Part shown: one piece after another, positions 52,502 through 61,437 of the stretch
How positions within the stretch are numbered: position 1 is the first letter of the stretch
How the letters are laid out: every line of letters begins with the position of its first letter
NCBI RefSeq assembly: GCF_037327425.1
Contig: NZ_CP147846.1
Span: 248,001 to 312,000 of the forward strand
Length of the DNA: 64,000 nt
Source of the DNA: Rhodococcus sovatensis
GTDB taxonomy: Bacteria; Actinomycetota; Actinomycetes; Mycobacteriales; Mycobacteriaceae
Reading direction: 5' to 3'
The notes under the pieces: model-generated
Told to the model about the DNA's origin: nothing
Database searches by the model: none
Seen by the model: the letters and a program-made list of their open reading frames with translations, nothing else
Made by a program: the position numbers and the translations under genes

Positions 52502-52954
52502 GTGATCACCGTCGACGAAGAACAATGGGAAACCCCGGTAGGCGCCCAGCTGCGGGCGGCACAACGAGCCGAGCTCGATGCCCGGTACGGCACCAGCGAT
52601 CACGAACCCGGCGCGGCGCCGTCGGTCGCCGACATCGCCGTCTTCGTCGTCGCGCGTGACCACAACGCCGTCGGGATCGGGTGCGGCGGTCTCCGGTTGC
52701 TCGGCAACGACGAAGCTGAGATCAAGCGCATGTATGTCGTCCCCGCACAACGAGGACGCGGTGCTTCTGTCGCAATCCTGCGCCGACTCGAGGACAGTGC
52801 GCGAGGGTTGGGAATTCGCGTACTGAAGCTCGAGACCGGACCAGGTCAGCCGGACGCCGTTCGGTTCTACGAGCGCGAAGGGTATTCGAAGATCGATCCC
52901 TTCGGCGCCTACGTAGATGAACCGACGTCGCTGTGTTTTGCTCGAACGCTGTAG
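52502..52954 (+). CDS. GNAT family N-acetyltransferase
   Basis: The 150-residue protein is a single GNAT domain. The central strand and acetyl-CoA loop are EIKRMYVVPAQRGRGASVAILRRLEDSARG, and the C-terminal KLETGPGQPDAVRFYEREGYSKIDPFG is typical. The acceptor (amine, peptide or small molecule) is unknown. It stands alone, diverging from the importer, and ends one base before the DEAD-box helicase gene on the opposite strand. Confidence 0.85.
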   Translation: MITVDEEQWETPVGAQLRAAQRAELDARYGTSDHEPGAAPSVADIAVFVVARDHNAVGIGCGGLRLLGNDEAEIKRMYVVPAQRGRGASVAILRRLEDSARGLGIRVLKLETGPGQPDAVRFYEREGYSKIDPFGAYVDEPTSLCFARTL

Positions 52955-52955
52955 G

Positions 52956-54284
52956 TCAGCGAGTCCGCTGGCTTGCCGCTGGACCTGCGGGCCGGCGACG
53001 ACGTCCACCGACGGCGGCGTGCTGACGCTGACCGCCTCCGCGAGGAGCGCCGTTGCGCGGACGGGGTGTTCCCTGACGCTGCGGCTGAGGCGCCGCCTTG
53101 GGTGCAGGCTGTACGTAACGGGCCTGCTCACCGACCAGCTCGGCTACCTGAGGCGAATCTGCAGTGACCCGAATGGGCGTCACCTTGATGTCGGCCTTGC
53201 GCAGCAGAATTGCAGTGTCTTTGCGCTGTTCGGGCAGGACGACCGTGACGACGTCTCCGGCGCTTCCCGCACGAGCGGTGCGGCCGGAGCGGTGCAGGTA
53301 CGCCTTGTGCTCGGCGGGCGGATCGACGTGGACGACGAGCTGGACATCGTCGACGTGGACTCCGCGTGCGGCAACGTCGGTGGCGACGAGAACACGAGCG
53401 TCACCCGAAGAGAAGGCGAGCAGGTTGCGGTCACGCGCTGCCTGAGACAGGTTGCCGTGCAGGTCGACGGACGGAATGCCGGCGTCGGTGAGCTGCTTGG
53501 CGAGCTTGCGAGCCTGGTGCTTGGTGCGCATGAACAGGATCCGGCGACCGGTTCCCGACGCGAGCTGCTGGACGAGCTTCTTCTTCGCTTCGACGCCGTC
53601 GACCTCGAAGACGCTGTGCGTCATCGCTTCGACGTGTGAGGTGGCTTCGTCGACCGAGTGGGTGACCTGGTCGGTGAGGAAGCGCTTGACCAGCTTGTCG
53701 ACGCCGTTGTCCAGTGTCGCGGAGAACAGCAGACGCTGTCCCTTCTGCGGTGTGGCGGCGAGGATACGCGTCACGACCGGGAGGAAGCCGAGGTCGGCCA
53801 TGTGGTCGGCTTCGTCGAGCACGGTGATCTGCACTGCATCGAGGCTCACGTGGCGCTGCTTCATGAGGTCTTCGAGACGACCGGGGCATGCGACGACGAT
53901 GTCGACTCCGCCGTTGAGTGCCGAGACCTGACGATTCTGCGAGACGCCACCGAAGATGGTGGTGACCTTGAGCTTGTATGCCGCTGCCAGCGGTTCGATG
54001 GCGACGGCGATCTGAGTTGCGAGCTCGCGGGTCGGGGCGAGGATCAGTCCGCGCGGGCGACCGGGCTTGCGGTTGCCGGGGAGCTGTCCGGCGAGCCGGG
54101 CGACCATGGGGATTGCGAAGGCGAGGGTCTTGCCGCTGCCGGTCTTGCCGCGCCCGAGGACGTCGCGTCCTACGAGGGTGTCGGGCAGGGTGTCGGCCTG
54201 GATGGGGAACGGTTCGGTCTTGCCCTGTGAAGAGAGAACGTCGGCGAGAGCGTGCGGTACGCCGAGTGAAGCAAAGGTAGTCAT
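52956..54284 (-). CDS. DEAD-box RNA helicase
   Basis: The 442-residue protein starts at ATG 54284 (MTTFASLGVPHALADVL). The helicase motifs are GRGKTGSGKTLAFAIP (Q motif region and I), PTRELATQI (Ia), GG and PGRLEDL (Ib), DEADHMADLGFLP (II), FSATL (III), ILFMRTKHQARKLAKQL (IV), ATDVAARGVHVDDVQLVVHVDPP (V) and YLHRSGRTARAG (VI). The C-terminal tail is rich in Gly, Pro, Arg and Gln, as in CsdA/DeaD-like proteins, and probably binds RNA. Such helicases unwind structured RNA and are often cold-inducible. The 253 bp before it, to the HNH gene, form a long 5' region with no other gene. Confidence 0.93.
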   Translation of the reverse strand: MTTFASLGVPHALADVLSSQGKTEPFPIQADTLPDTLVGRDVLGRGKTGSGKTLAFAIPMVARLAGQLPGNRKPGRPRGLILAPTRELATQIAVAIEPLAAAYKLKVTTIFGGVSQNRQVSALNGGVDIVVACPGRLEDLMKQRHVSLDAVQITVLDEADHMADLGFLPVVTRILAATPQKGQRLLFSATLDNGVDKLVKRFLTDQVTHSVDEATSHVEAMTHSVFEVDGVEAKKKLVQQLASGTGRRILFMRTKHQARKLAKQLTDAGIPSVDLHGNLSQAARDRNLLAFSSGDARVLVATDVAARGVHVDDVQLVVHVDPPAEHKAYLHRSGRTARAGSAGDVVTVVLPEQRKDTAILLRKADIKVTPIRVTADSPQVAELVGEQARYVQPAPKAAPQPQRQGTPRPRNGAPRGGGQRQHAAVGGRRRRPAGPAASQRTR

Positions 54285-54537
54285 AGTGATGGGTTGCGCC
54301 TTTCGGGCAGGGTGTTGCACCCATGGGCTATGGCCCGAGAATGCAAGGGTGGCGAGACTGCCGGTGGGCAGTTTCGATCGCCGTAAGAAAAGCCTGTGCA
54401 GGGTGCACATGGACTACGCGGCCGGAGCCGGGCGGAAGTAGAAGCATTCCACGACGTCTGACGTGCAGCTACGCGCGTCGTCTCCGAGTGTAACCGCTGA
54501 CCCGTCCTGATCCTTCCCCGAGTGATGCATCAGGCAT

Positions 54538-55848
54538 TCACGCTGCCGTCATGTTCAAAGTGAGTTCGTGTTCGAAGAACGACGAGTAGCGGCGTGCAAC
54601 CGGCATTCGCGGTGCCTCCGAGCTGTAAGCGTGACCGGTCGGAGTTTCGAAGTCGTAGACGTGGACCACGCCTTTCGATTTCGGCCGAGGTCCCGACTCC
54701 CAGCCATCGGCTTCCTTCGCATGGTTGCACGCTGCGCACAGCCCGGCACCGTTGTTCGCGGTGGTCTTGCCCCCGCGGGCGAACGATCGGATGTGGTCGC
54801 GGTGGCGAATTGGAGCATCGCACCACGGAGTCCGGCATCTACGGTCCCTGAGGTCGATGAGTCGGGCCAACGCAGTCGGGAAGGTCCGCGATTTCGATTC
54901 CATCGCAGTGAGTGCTCCCGAGGATGGTTCCGCGTAGAGCTTTCGGAGGGTAACTCGTACGTCCTCGGCTAGCGCGTCGCGGACGAGTTGCCGCGCGATC
55001 GATGCGGGAATCTCGCCGTAGCCGTCCAGGTGGGCAGGTTCTTTGCTGCCGGCCAGGAGGGTTTCGTCGGACAGTACGAGGTTGACGGCTACTGCGGCCC
55101 CGGCTTTCGCGGTGGTGGCGCCTGTGATGCGTTCGTACGCAAGGTCGGCCATGACCTGGTCGCGGGTACGTGTTTCGCTGCCGACGCCCACGATCGAGTC
55201 GGCGGCCTTACGCAATGTCGCCCACATGCTGACGGCGCGGTCCATCGACGTCAATGTCTTGAATTCGCACATGTAGTCGGGTTGTGGGCGGGTGCTGGTG
55301 CGGCGCTGAGAGAACGCCTTCTGCTTCTTCTTCACTACCGATGCCGGATCGAGTTGGGCGGCCAAGACTTTGGCCTTCGACTCGATGGTTTTGTCGCCGA
55401 GGTTCTTCAGAGTTGCCGGGTCCGAGCACAGCCGCTTGTCGATGACCTGTCGGTCTTCGACTGTCAGGCATGCTGTTTCACGCACGAGCAGCGTCACTCG
55501 CCATTCGTTGAGCTCACCCGCCAGCAGCCGTGCATACGTGTGTGGCATTTCGTGAATCAGTGCACGAGCAAGGCCGAGGAATCGGCCCCCTTTGTTCGGC
55601 GATTCGCGCCTGGCGAGGCCGATCTGTGAGGCAACCCCAGCGCGCCACTGCGCCTTCGGTTTACCGATTGCGCGCCTCTGCTCGGCGATCGCAGTAGCCA
55701 CGCCATCGGTTGCGCTGGCTTGAACGGCCGAACAGGTCGACTTCAAGGTTTCGAGCGCAGAGATCAGGTCGATCCCGGCAGTGGCGTCGACGATGCCCGT
55801 CGACTGCTGCAGCTGCGCAACCAACTTCAGAACTTCGGATGCTTCCAC
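54538..55848 (-). CDS. DUF222/HNH endonuclease-type protein (13E12 family)
   Basis: The 436-residue protein has the all-helical DUF222 part in residues 1 to about 340 (LARRESPNKGGRFLGLARALIHEMPHTYARLLAGEL). An HNH nuclease region follows: RDRRCRTPWCDAPIRHRDHIRSFARGGKTTANNGAGLC and NHAKEADGW. In mycobacteria such genes occur as the repeated 13E12 family and as inteins-like mobile genes; here it is intact. I start at GTG 55848, with GGGGGT a few nt before, because longer versions would run into the ISL3 inverted repeat at 55867. The IS sits 19 bp upstream, so the native promoter is probably replaced. Confidence 0.85.
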   Translation of the reverse strand: MEASEVLKLVAQLQQSTGIVDATAGIDLISALETLKSTCSAVQASATDGVATAIAEQRRAIGKPKAQWRAGVASQIGLARRESPNKGGRFLGLARALIHEMPHTYARLLAGELNEWRVTLLVRETACLTVEDRQVIDKRLCSDPATLKNLGDKTIESKAKVLAAQLDPASVVKKKQKAFSQRRTSTRPQPDYMCEFKTLTSMDRAVSMWATLRKAADSIVGVGSETRTRDQVMADLAYERITGATTAKAGAAVAVNLVLSDETLLAGSKEPAHLDGYGEIPASIARQLVRDALAEDVRVTLRKLYAEPSSGALTAMESKSRTFPTALARLIDLRDRRCRTPWCDAPIRHRDHIRSFARGGKTTANNGAGLCAACNHAKEADGWESGPRPKSKGVVHVYDFETPTGHAYSSEAPRMPVARRYSSFFEHELTLNMTAA

Positions 55849-55866
55849 GAGACCCCCTGAATCTCT

Positions 55867-57280
55867 CGAACATATGTGGCGCTCCTGAGGTTTGTGTGGG
55901 CGCCATTTCTGCTGTTCAGGGTGGGTTGTGTTGTTGGACGCAGTGTTCGGCGAGTTGCCGGTGAGATGAGGGACGCGCACGTGCTGGGCCTCTAGATTTC
56001 GGGGTTCCTACACCAACCTCAACCCGGAGGGCCGCTACACGTGCGCGTCAGTACTGCATTTAACCGTCTGCTTCAGATTCCCGGTGCATCGGTATCGGAT
56101 GTGTCGATCACAGATAGCTCCGTCGAGGTCGTGTTGCGGCGTCGTGCGCGGCGGTCGAAGTGTCCGTGCGGGTACACCACTGCCGCATCGTACGACCAGG
56201 CGCCCAGACGGTGGCGGCATCTCGATTTCGGTCGCCACAAGGTGTGGCTGGTCTACTCGATCCACCGAATAGAGTGCCCGACCTGCGGCGTTCGAACCGA
56301 GGACGTGCCGTGGGCAAGGCCGAGAGCACGACACACGCGGGACTTCGAAGACACAGTGCTGTGGCTGGTGACGCGTACCGATCGCACCTCGGTCTCGACG
56401 TTGATGCGCTGTGCGTGGCGTACGGTCACCTCCATCGTCACGCGGGCGGTCGATGCGTTGATCGATTCGCGTCGGCTCGACAGGCTGTATCGGATCGGTG
56501 TCGACGAAATCTGCTATCGGCATCCGCACAAGTACCTCACCATCGTCGGCGATCACGACACCGGCAAGGTCGTGTACATCGCCGAGGGCCGAGGGCGTGA
56601 GTCGTTTTCGGAATTTTTCGAGCAACAGTCCGCCCGGGAACGAGGCGCGGTGCAGGTGGTGTCGATGGACGGGTCTCCGGCTTTCCGGGCCGCCGCCGAA
56701 CATCACGTCCCGCGCGCCCGCCAATGCATGGATCCCTTTCATGTCATGCAGTGGGTCAACCGTGCTCTGGACCGAGTGTTCTCCGATGCGGCGTCGGTTC
56801 GTCGTACGTTGACGATGCAGGCGCCCCAATGGCGCAAGGCTCGAACAGCGTTGCGGCTGGGTAAGAATCGGCTGACCAAGACTCACAAGTCGCTGCTGCG
56901 AACGGTCATCACTGCCGACACCGAAGTCGGGACTGCGTGGCGTTTGAAGGAACAGTTCCGCGATCTCTACCGCAAGGTCGCTCCCCCCAATGCCGCGCGT
57001 TACTTACGGCGTTGGATCGAGGAAGCGCGGTCCTGCGGGATCATCGCGTTCGTACAACTGGCCCGCATGATCGAGAAGAAAGCGGAGGCGATCTGTGCGG
57101 CAATCGAGCTAGGCATTTCGAATGCTCTCATCGAGGGAATCAACTCGAAGATCAGGCTGATCAACGCCCGTGGTTACGGTCATCATTCCGCTGAATCACT
57201 CAAGGCGATGATCTACCTGAACCTCGGTGGAATCGAGGTCAAACTCCCCACACAAACGTAAGGAGGGGCACATATGTTCG
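55867..57280 (+). mobile_element. ISL3-family insertion sequence, complete
   Basis: A 1414-bp element bounded by inverted repeats of about 34 bp. The left starts CGAACATATGTG and ends GTTTGTGTGGG (55867-55900); the right, read on the other strand, starts and ends the same (57280-57247), with four mismatches in between. It holds one intact transposase. The flanking 8 bp on the two sides (left AATCTCTC-like, right ATAGTAGC) show no clear target duplication. It separates the HNH gene from the tetR remnant. Confidence 0.88.
56041..57261 (+). CDS. ISL3-family transposase
   Basis: The 406-residue protein starts at GTG 56041. The N-terminal zinc-finger-like region has CPCGYTTAAS and ECPTCGVRTED. 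The DDE residues are in YRIGVDEICYRHPHKY, VSMDGSPAFRAA and the C-terminal GISNALIEGINSKIRLI. The reading is uninterrupted and of full family length, so the element is potentially active. Its promoter region overlaps the left inverted repeat. Confidence 0.94.
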   Translation: MRVSTAFNRLLQIPGASVSDVSITDSSVEVVLRRRARRSKCPCGYTTAASYDQAPRRWRHLDFGRHKVWLVYSIHRIECPTCGVRTEDVPWARPRARHTRDFEDTVLWLVTRTDRTSVSTLMRCAWRTVTSIVTRAVDALIDSRRLDRLYRIGVDEICYRHPHKYLTIVGDHDTGKVVYIAEGRGRESFSEFFEQQSARERGAVQVVSMDGSPAFRAAAEHHVPRARQCMDPFHVMQWVNRALDRVFSDAASVRRTLTMQAPQWRKARTALRLGKNRLTKTHKSLLRTVITADTEVGTAWRLKEQFRDLYRKVAPPNAARYLRRWIEEARSCGIIAFVQLARMIEKKAEAICAAIELGISNALIEGINSKIRLINARGYGHHSAESLKAMIYLNLGGIEVKLPTQT

Positions 57281-57313
57281 ATAGTAGCAACCCCGGGGGT
57301 GGGGCGCAATGCC

Positions 57314-57748
57314 TCAGCCTGGGGAAAGGTTCTGCAAGGCGAGACCGAGTACACGCTCCAGGTCATCGACTCCGTAGGCAGTGCTGGACTTGCCTGCATC
57401 CTCCGCCACGAGGTGGTTGGACATGGCCAGTCCGTGCAGCAGGACCCAGAGGAGCGGGCCGACGTCTCGGGGGTCGTCGGGGATCAATAGCCTGCTCCGT
57501 TGAGCATCCACTACGAGCTCATGAAAGTATGAGTTGAATTCGGCGGCAGCGGTTTTCAGTACTTCGCTCGGTTTGAACGCGTAGTCGCCGCCGAACTCCA
57601 GGCGGTAGTGATTCGGGTATTTCCACGCGACGCGAACGTACGCTAGGCAGGCGCGAAAAATCGAGGTGGTGTCTGCGGTCGGTGTGTCTGCTGCGCGGAG
57701 CATCTCCGCGCTCAGGTGGGTCAGGTTCTCGGCAGCTACTGTGCTTAG
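57314..57748 (-). pseudogene. TetR regulator remnant, C-terminal ligand domain only
   Basis: The remaining 144 residues (from STVAAENLTHLSAEML to ALQNLSPG) are the C-terminal half of a TetR-family regulator, with the WHG-like segment ACLAYVRVAWKYPNHYRLEFGG. The N-terminal helix-turn-helix that should precede it is missing: the gene meets the IS5 copy at 57749 and no HTH is found on the other side. The open frame continues into the IS and could give a chimeric protein, but without DNA binding. It is read on the minus strand and ends 33 bp after the ISL3 element. Confidence 0.8.
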
Positions 57749-57794
57749 AGCGTGTCTCCCAAATTTGAGAGGTGCTGTCAGCGATGATATTTCG

Positions 57795-58211
57795 ATGACG
57801 CGCGTGGGAGTGATCAGTGACGAGTTCTGGGAGATCGTCGAGCCAGTGATACCCACCGACGTGGGAAAACGTGGGCGGCGGTTCGCCGAGCACCGGCGAA
57901 TTCTGGAGGGCATCGCATACCGATTCCGTACCGGGTGTCCGTGGCGAGATCTGCCGGAGGACTTCGGTCCGTGGCAGACGGTGTGGAAACGCCACCACCG
58001 ATGGTCCTTCGATGGCACCTACGACGAGATGCTTGCCGCGGTGGCCGAGGTGTTCGGTCTCGACCCGGAAGAACTCGACGGCGATATCGGGGCGGTGCTC
58101 TCGATCGACTCGACCAGCGTCCGGGCGCATCAGCATGCGGCCGGTGCGCGAGCCGACACTCTCACAGGGGGCCTTGTCGAATTACAAGAAATCCGTCGAC
58201 GAACCCGCTGA
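57795..58211 (+). CDS. IS5-family transposase OrfA, copy 1
   Basis: The 138-residue first frame (MTRVGVISDEFWEIVEPVIP) covers the DUF4096 N-terminal domain (GIAYRFRTGCPWRDLPEDFGPWQTVWKRHHRW) and the first catalytic Asp (LSIDSTSVRAHQHAAG). It ends after TGGLVELQEIRRRTR. The rest of the transposase is in the +1 frame and overlaps it. Confidence 0.88.
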   Translation: MTRVGVISDEFWEIVEPVIPTDVGKRGRRFAEHRRILEGIAYRFRTGCPWRDLPEDFGPWQTVWKRHHRWSFDGTYDEMLAAVAEVFGLDPEELDGDIGAVLSIDSTSVRAHQHAAGARADTLTGGLVELQEIRRRTR

Positions 58212-58722
58212 CCACGCGTTGGGTCGATCTCGCGGAGGATTCACCACGAAGATCCATGCACTGACCGACCTGACGTGCTCGCCGGTGACGATGCTGCTGA
58301 CCGGTGGGCAAGCCGGGGACAATCCACAGTTGGTGCCGTTGCTCGATGCCCACCGAGCTGCCGGTGGGGACCAGGACTACCGATTGCTCGCCGACAAGGC
58401 GTACACCCATCCCAGTACCCGCACCGAACTGCGTCGCCGCAAGATCAAACACACCATTCCCGAGCGCAGCGACCAGAAGCAGCGACGGGCCGACAAGGGG
58501 TCCGCCGGTGGTCGTCCACCGGGTTTCGATCCGACGATGTACAAGCACCGCAACACCGTCGAGCGTGGCTTCGGGCGGCTCAAACAGTGGCGTGGTGTGG
58601 CCACTCGATATGACAAGTACGCCATGACATTCCTCGGGGGCGTTGTCCTGTGCGCGGCAGTTCTGCACTCCCGCAACCACAACCACCGCCCGGCGATGAA
58701 AACGAAAACGGACCCAATTTAA
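58164..58722 (+). CDS. IS5-family transposase OrfB, copy 1 (frameshift product)
   Basis: The C-terminal frame continues the transposase after the shift near 58164-58173 (ACAGGGGGCC). It contains SRGGFTTKIHALTDL, the second Asp in LLADKAYTHP, and the catalytic Glu in KHRNTVERGFGRLKQWRGVATRYDKYA. The frame is open upstream to 57871, but the correct transposase reading changes at the slip. A +1 (or -2) shift is needed to make the full protein. The same arrangement in both copies argues for recoding or for descent from one parent. Confidence 0.82.
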
Positions 58723-58736
58723 GAGACACGCTCTAG

Positions 58737-60177
58737 TCCGGGGCCGAACGAGTTCCGCAGAACCGCCGAGTGGGCCGCAGCACAAGCGGCAGTGGCTAGT
58801 CCGGATGAGACGCTAGCTCGGATCAACCGCGACGATCCGGCGCATGCGGTTGTCGATGAGGATGCCTTCTGGGATTCGCGGCCCTCCCTCCAGCACCTGC
58901 GCATGTTTGCCCGTTCGCGTCGAGTCGGCCCGTGGTCGATGCTGGGAGCGGTTTTAGCCCGCGTGCTTGCCGTCGTCCCGCCGTCGGTCGTGTTGCCTCC
59001 TACGATCGGCAGTCACGCCAGCCTCAATTTCTTCGTGGCGTTGGTTGCTGCGTCCGGCGACGGAAAGGGCTCGTCGGAGAGTGCCGCTGCCGACGCTATC
59101 GACACCACCCCAGACGTGTACGTTGCGACGCCCGGCAGCGGGGAAGGCATACCGAAGCAATACGCCTACAAAGCCAGCGGCAAACAAGTCAACCTCCGCA
59201 ACTCCGTCATGTTCTCCGTTGCCGAAATCGACACCCTCGCAGCCCTCGGCAACCGCTCCAACTCGACGTTGATGCCGGAGCTTCGGAAGGCGTGGATGGG
59301 CGAACGCCTCGGCTTCGGCTACGCCACCGCGGACAAGGCGGTTCCGATCCTCAATCACCGGTACCGGATGACGATGGTGGTCGGGGTGCAGCCTGGACGA
59401 TCCCGCGCGTTGTTGGAGGACAGCGACGGCGGCACCACCCAACGGTTCTTGTGGATGCCGACGACTGACCCGGACGCTCCTGATGAAGCCCCGGACGACC
59501 CGGGTACGTTGGCGCTTCACCGTTGGCCTAGGGGTGTTGTAGCTACTCATGAATCGGCATCTTCGGCGCAGCCGGTTCTGGAAGGTGGCGAGGTCACCCA
59601 TCTCATCGAGGTTGACGTTCTCGGTCTACAACATCCGGTCAAGCACTCCGAGCTTCAGGCGCTTCAACTCCCAAGTGTCGCTGTAGACCTGATCCACAGT
59701 ACGCACCTCGTGAAGTTGCGGGGAGGGGCGCGGGACGGACTCGACGGGCACGCAATCCTAGCTCGATTAAAGGTGGCTGCGGCGCTCATGGTTCTCGATG
59801 GGCGAACCGACGCGGTCAACGAATCCGACTGGGACCTGGCGGGCATGGTGATGACAGTCAGTGACCGCACGCGCGCACAAGTGCAGAAGGACGTGGCTTT
59901 CAAAGCTGCCCAGCTTAATCGTCACCGCGGCCAGACCGAAGGCGAGCGCGAATTGGTCAAGGCCGAGGTGGTCGATACGGCCCGCTTCAAGCGAGTCGCC
60001 GGCAACCTACGCAAGACCAGCCCCATGACGATGAATCAGCTCAAAAAGCGAGTCGCTCAACGAGACCGGGAATTAGTCGAGGACGCGCTTGGTGCTCTGG
60101 TCGATCTTGGGGACGTTGAGCTGGAGGACTTCGAATACAAGGGAACGAAGGGCGTGCGGGTCTCCTGGACGGGGTGA
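58737..60177 (+). pseudogene. phage/plasmid DUF3987 primase-helicase-type protein, 5' truncated
   Basis: The reading runs in frame from the IS5 edge (GPNEFRRTAEWAAAQAAVASPDE) to TGA 60177, so an N-terminal part is missing. A P-loop variant ASGDGKGSSESAAADAI and a Walker-B-like VMFSVAEIDTLAAL are seen at about 90 and 140 residues from the cut, and the C-terminal third is helical with a winged-helix-like end (SPMTMNQLKKRVAQRDREL). It resembles the primase-associated helicase-like proteins of actinobacterial integrative plasmids and prophages. An internal GTG at 58792 could still give a 461-residue product. Confidence 0.68.
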
Positions 60178-60218
60178 TCGCAGGACTGCGTCGGAAGAGG
60201 GCGTCTAGAGCGTGTCTC

Positions 60219-60777
60219 TTAAATTGGGTCCGTTTTCGTTTTCATCGCCGGGCGGTGGTTGTGGTTGCGGGAGTGCAGAAGTGCCGCGCACAGGACAACG
60301 CCCCCGAGGAATGTCATGGCGTACTTGTCATATCGAGTGGCCACACCACGCCACTGTTTGAGCCGCCCGAAGCCACGCTCGACGGTGTTGCGGTGCTTGT
60401 ACATCGTCGGATCGAAACCCGGTGGACGACCACCGGCGGACCCCTTGTCGGCCCGTCGCTGCTTCTGGTCGCTGCGCTCGGGAATGGTGTGTTTGATCTT
60501 GCGGCGACGCAGTTCGGTGCGGGTACTGGGATGGGTGTACGCCTTGTCGGCGAGCAATCGGTAGTCCTGGTCCCCACCGGCAGCTCGGTGGGCATCGAGC
60601 AACGGCACCAACTGTGGATTGTCCCCGGCTTGCCCACCGGTCAGCAGCATCGTCACCGGCGAGCACGTCAGGTCGGTCAGTGCATGGATCTTCGTGGTGA
60701 ATCCTCCGCGAGATCGACCCAACGCGTGGTCAGCGGGTTCGTCGACGGATTTCTTGTAATTCGACAAGGCCCCCTGT
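60219..60777 (-). CDS. IS5-family transposase OrfB, copy 2 (frameshift product)
   Basis: Same as OrfB of copy 1 except Leu for Val in the C-terminal VLCAALLHSRN. It holds the second Asp and the catalytic Glu, and needs the same frame change as copy 1. Confidence 0.82.
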
Positions 60778-61146
60778 GAGAGTGTCGGCTCGCGCACCGG
60801 CCGCATGCTGATGCGCCCGGACGCTGGTCGAGTCGATCGAGAGCACCGCCCCGATATCGCCGTCGAGTTCTTCCGGGTCGAGACCGAACACCTCGGCCAC
60901 CGCGGCAAGCATCTCGTCGTAGGTGCCATCGAAGGACCATCGGTGGTGGCGTTTCCACACCGTCTGCCACGGACCGAAGTCCTCCGGCAGATCTCGCCAC
61001 GGACACCCGGTACGGAATCGGTATGCGATGCCCTCCAGAATTCGCCGGTGCTCGGCGAACCGCCGCCCACGTTTTCCCACGTCGGTGGGTATCACTGGCT
61101 CGACGATCTCCCAGAACTCGTCACTGATCACTCCCACGCGCGTCAT
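60730..61146 (-). CDS. IS5-family transposase OrfA, copy 2
   Basis: Identical in protein to OrfA of copy 1, starting at ATG 61146. It carries the N-terminal DUF4096 domain and the first catalytic Asp, and ends after LVELQEIRRRTR; the rest is in another frame. Confidence 0.88.
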   Translation of the reverse strand: MTRVGVISDEFWEIVEPVIPTDVGKRGRRFAEHRRILEGIAYRFRTGCPWRDLPEDFGPWQTVWKRHHRWSFDGTYDEMLAAVAEVFGLDPEELDGDIGAVLSIDSTSVRAHQHAAGARADTLTGGLVELQEIRRRTR

Positions 61147-61192
61147 CGAAATATCATCGCTGACAGCACCTCTCAAATTTGGGAGACACGCT

Positions 61193-61227
61193 CTAGGCGG
61201 GTACGCGGGTACGAAGTACCCGCCTAG
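61193..61227. promoter_or_regulatory. GTAC palindrome 1
   Basis: CTAGGCGGGTAC (61193-61204) and GTACCCGCCTAG (61216-61227) are a perfect 12-bp inverted repeat around an 11-nt spacer that contains a further CGGGTAC. It lies 211 bp before the small gene at 61438. It may be an operator, a replication iteron or an attachment-related site. Confidence 0.55.
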
Positions 61228-61344
61228 CGCGAGAAGGAAAGTGAAAAGTGGAGGAATCGTGCAGTGCAGTGACCGTAAAACGCCTGGTCAACACACAAAA
61301 TATCAATCGCGGGTAAGGAAGCGAATCGGCCGAACGACGCCGAC

Positions 61345-61371
61345 GGGGGTACGCGTACCCCCGTACCCGCC
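61345..61371. promoter_or_regulatory. GTAC palindrome 2
   Basis: GGGGGTACGCGTACCCCC (61345-61362) is a perfect 18-bp palindrome, followed by another GTACCCGCC half-site (61363-61371) identical to one arm of palindrome 1. Repeated half-sites with the same core favour binding by one dimeric protein. Confidence 0.6.
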
Positions 61372-61437
61372 TTCCCTCGGCCCAGGAGCGAGTATCGACG
61401 ACTCGGATCACCTTGGACGAGAAGATGGGAGGACGTG

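Larger units (their letters stand above)
57749..58732 (+). mobile_element. IS5-family element, copy 1
   Basis: A 984-bp element with terminal inverted repeats AGCGTGTCTCCCAAATT on the left and AGCGTGTCTCTTAAATT as the reverse complement of the right end. It is flanked by TTAG on the left and CTAG on the right, which do not match, in contrast to copy 2, which has CTAG on both sides. It is nearly identical to copy 2 (60209-61192), apart from one base that changes a Val to Leu near the C-terminus of the second frame, and stands in the opposite orientation. Confidence 0.92.
60209..61192 (-). mobile_element. IS5-family element, copy 2
   Basis: A 984-bp element in the opposite orientation to copy 1 and nearly identical to it. 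It is flanked by a perfect CTAG on both sides (60205-60208 and 61193-61196), the four-base target duplication usual for this IS5 group. The right CTAG is also the left edge of a 12-bp palindrome, CTAGGCGGGTAC. Confidence 0.95.

Noticed and set aside
54285..54537. A structured 5' leader or thermosensor before the DEAD-box helicase gene.
   Set aside because: The region is long and gene-free, but I see no clear conserved stem or cold-box that would support it.
57314..58018. A 234-codon fused frame joining IS5 sequence to the tetR remnant.
   Set aside because: The upstream part is antisense transposase sequence; only the tetR-derived C-terminus is protein-like.
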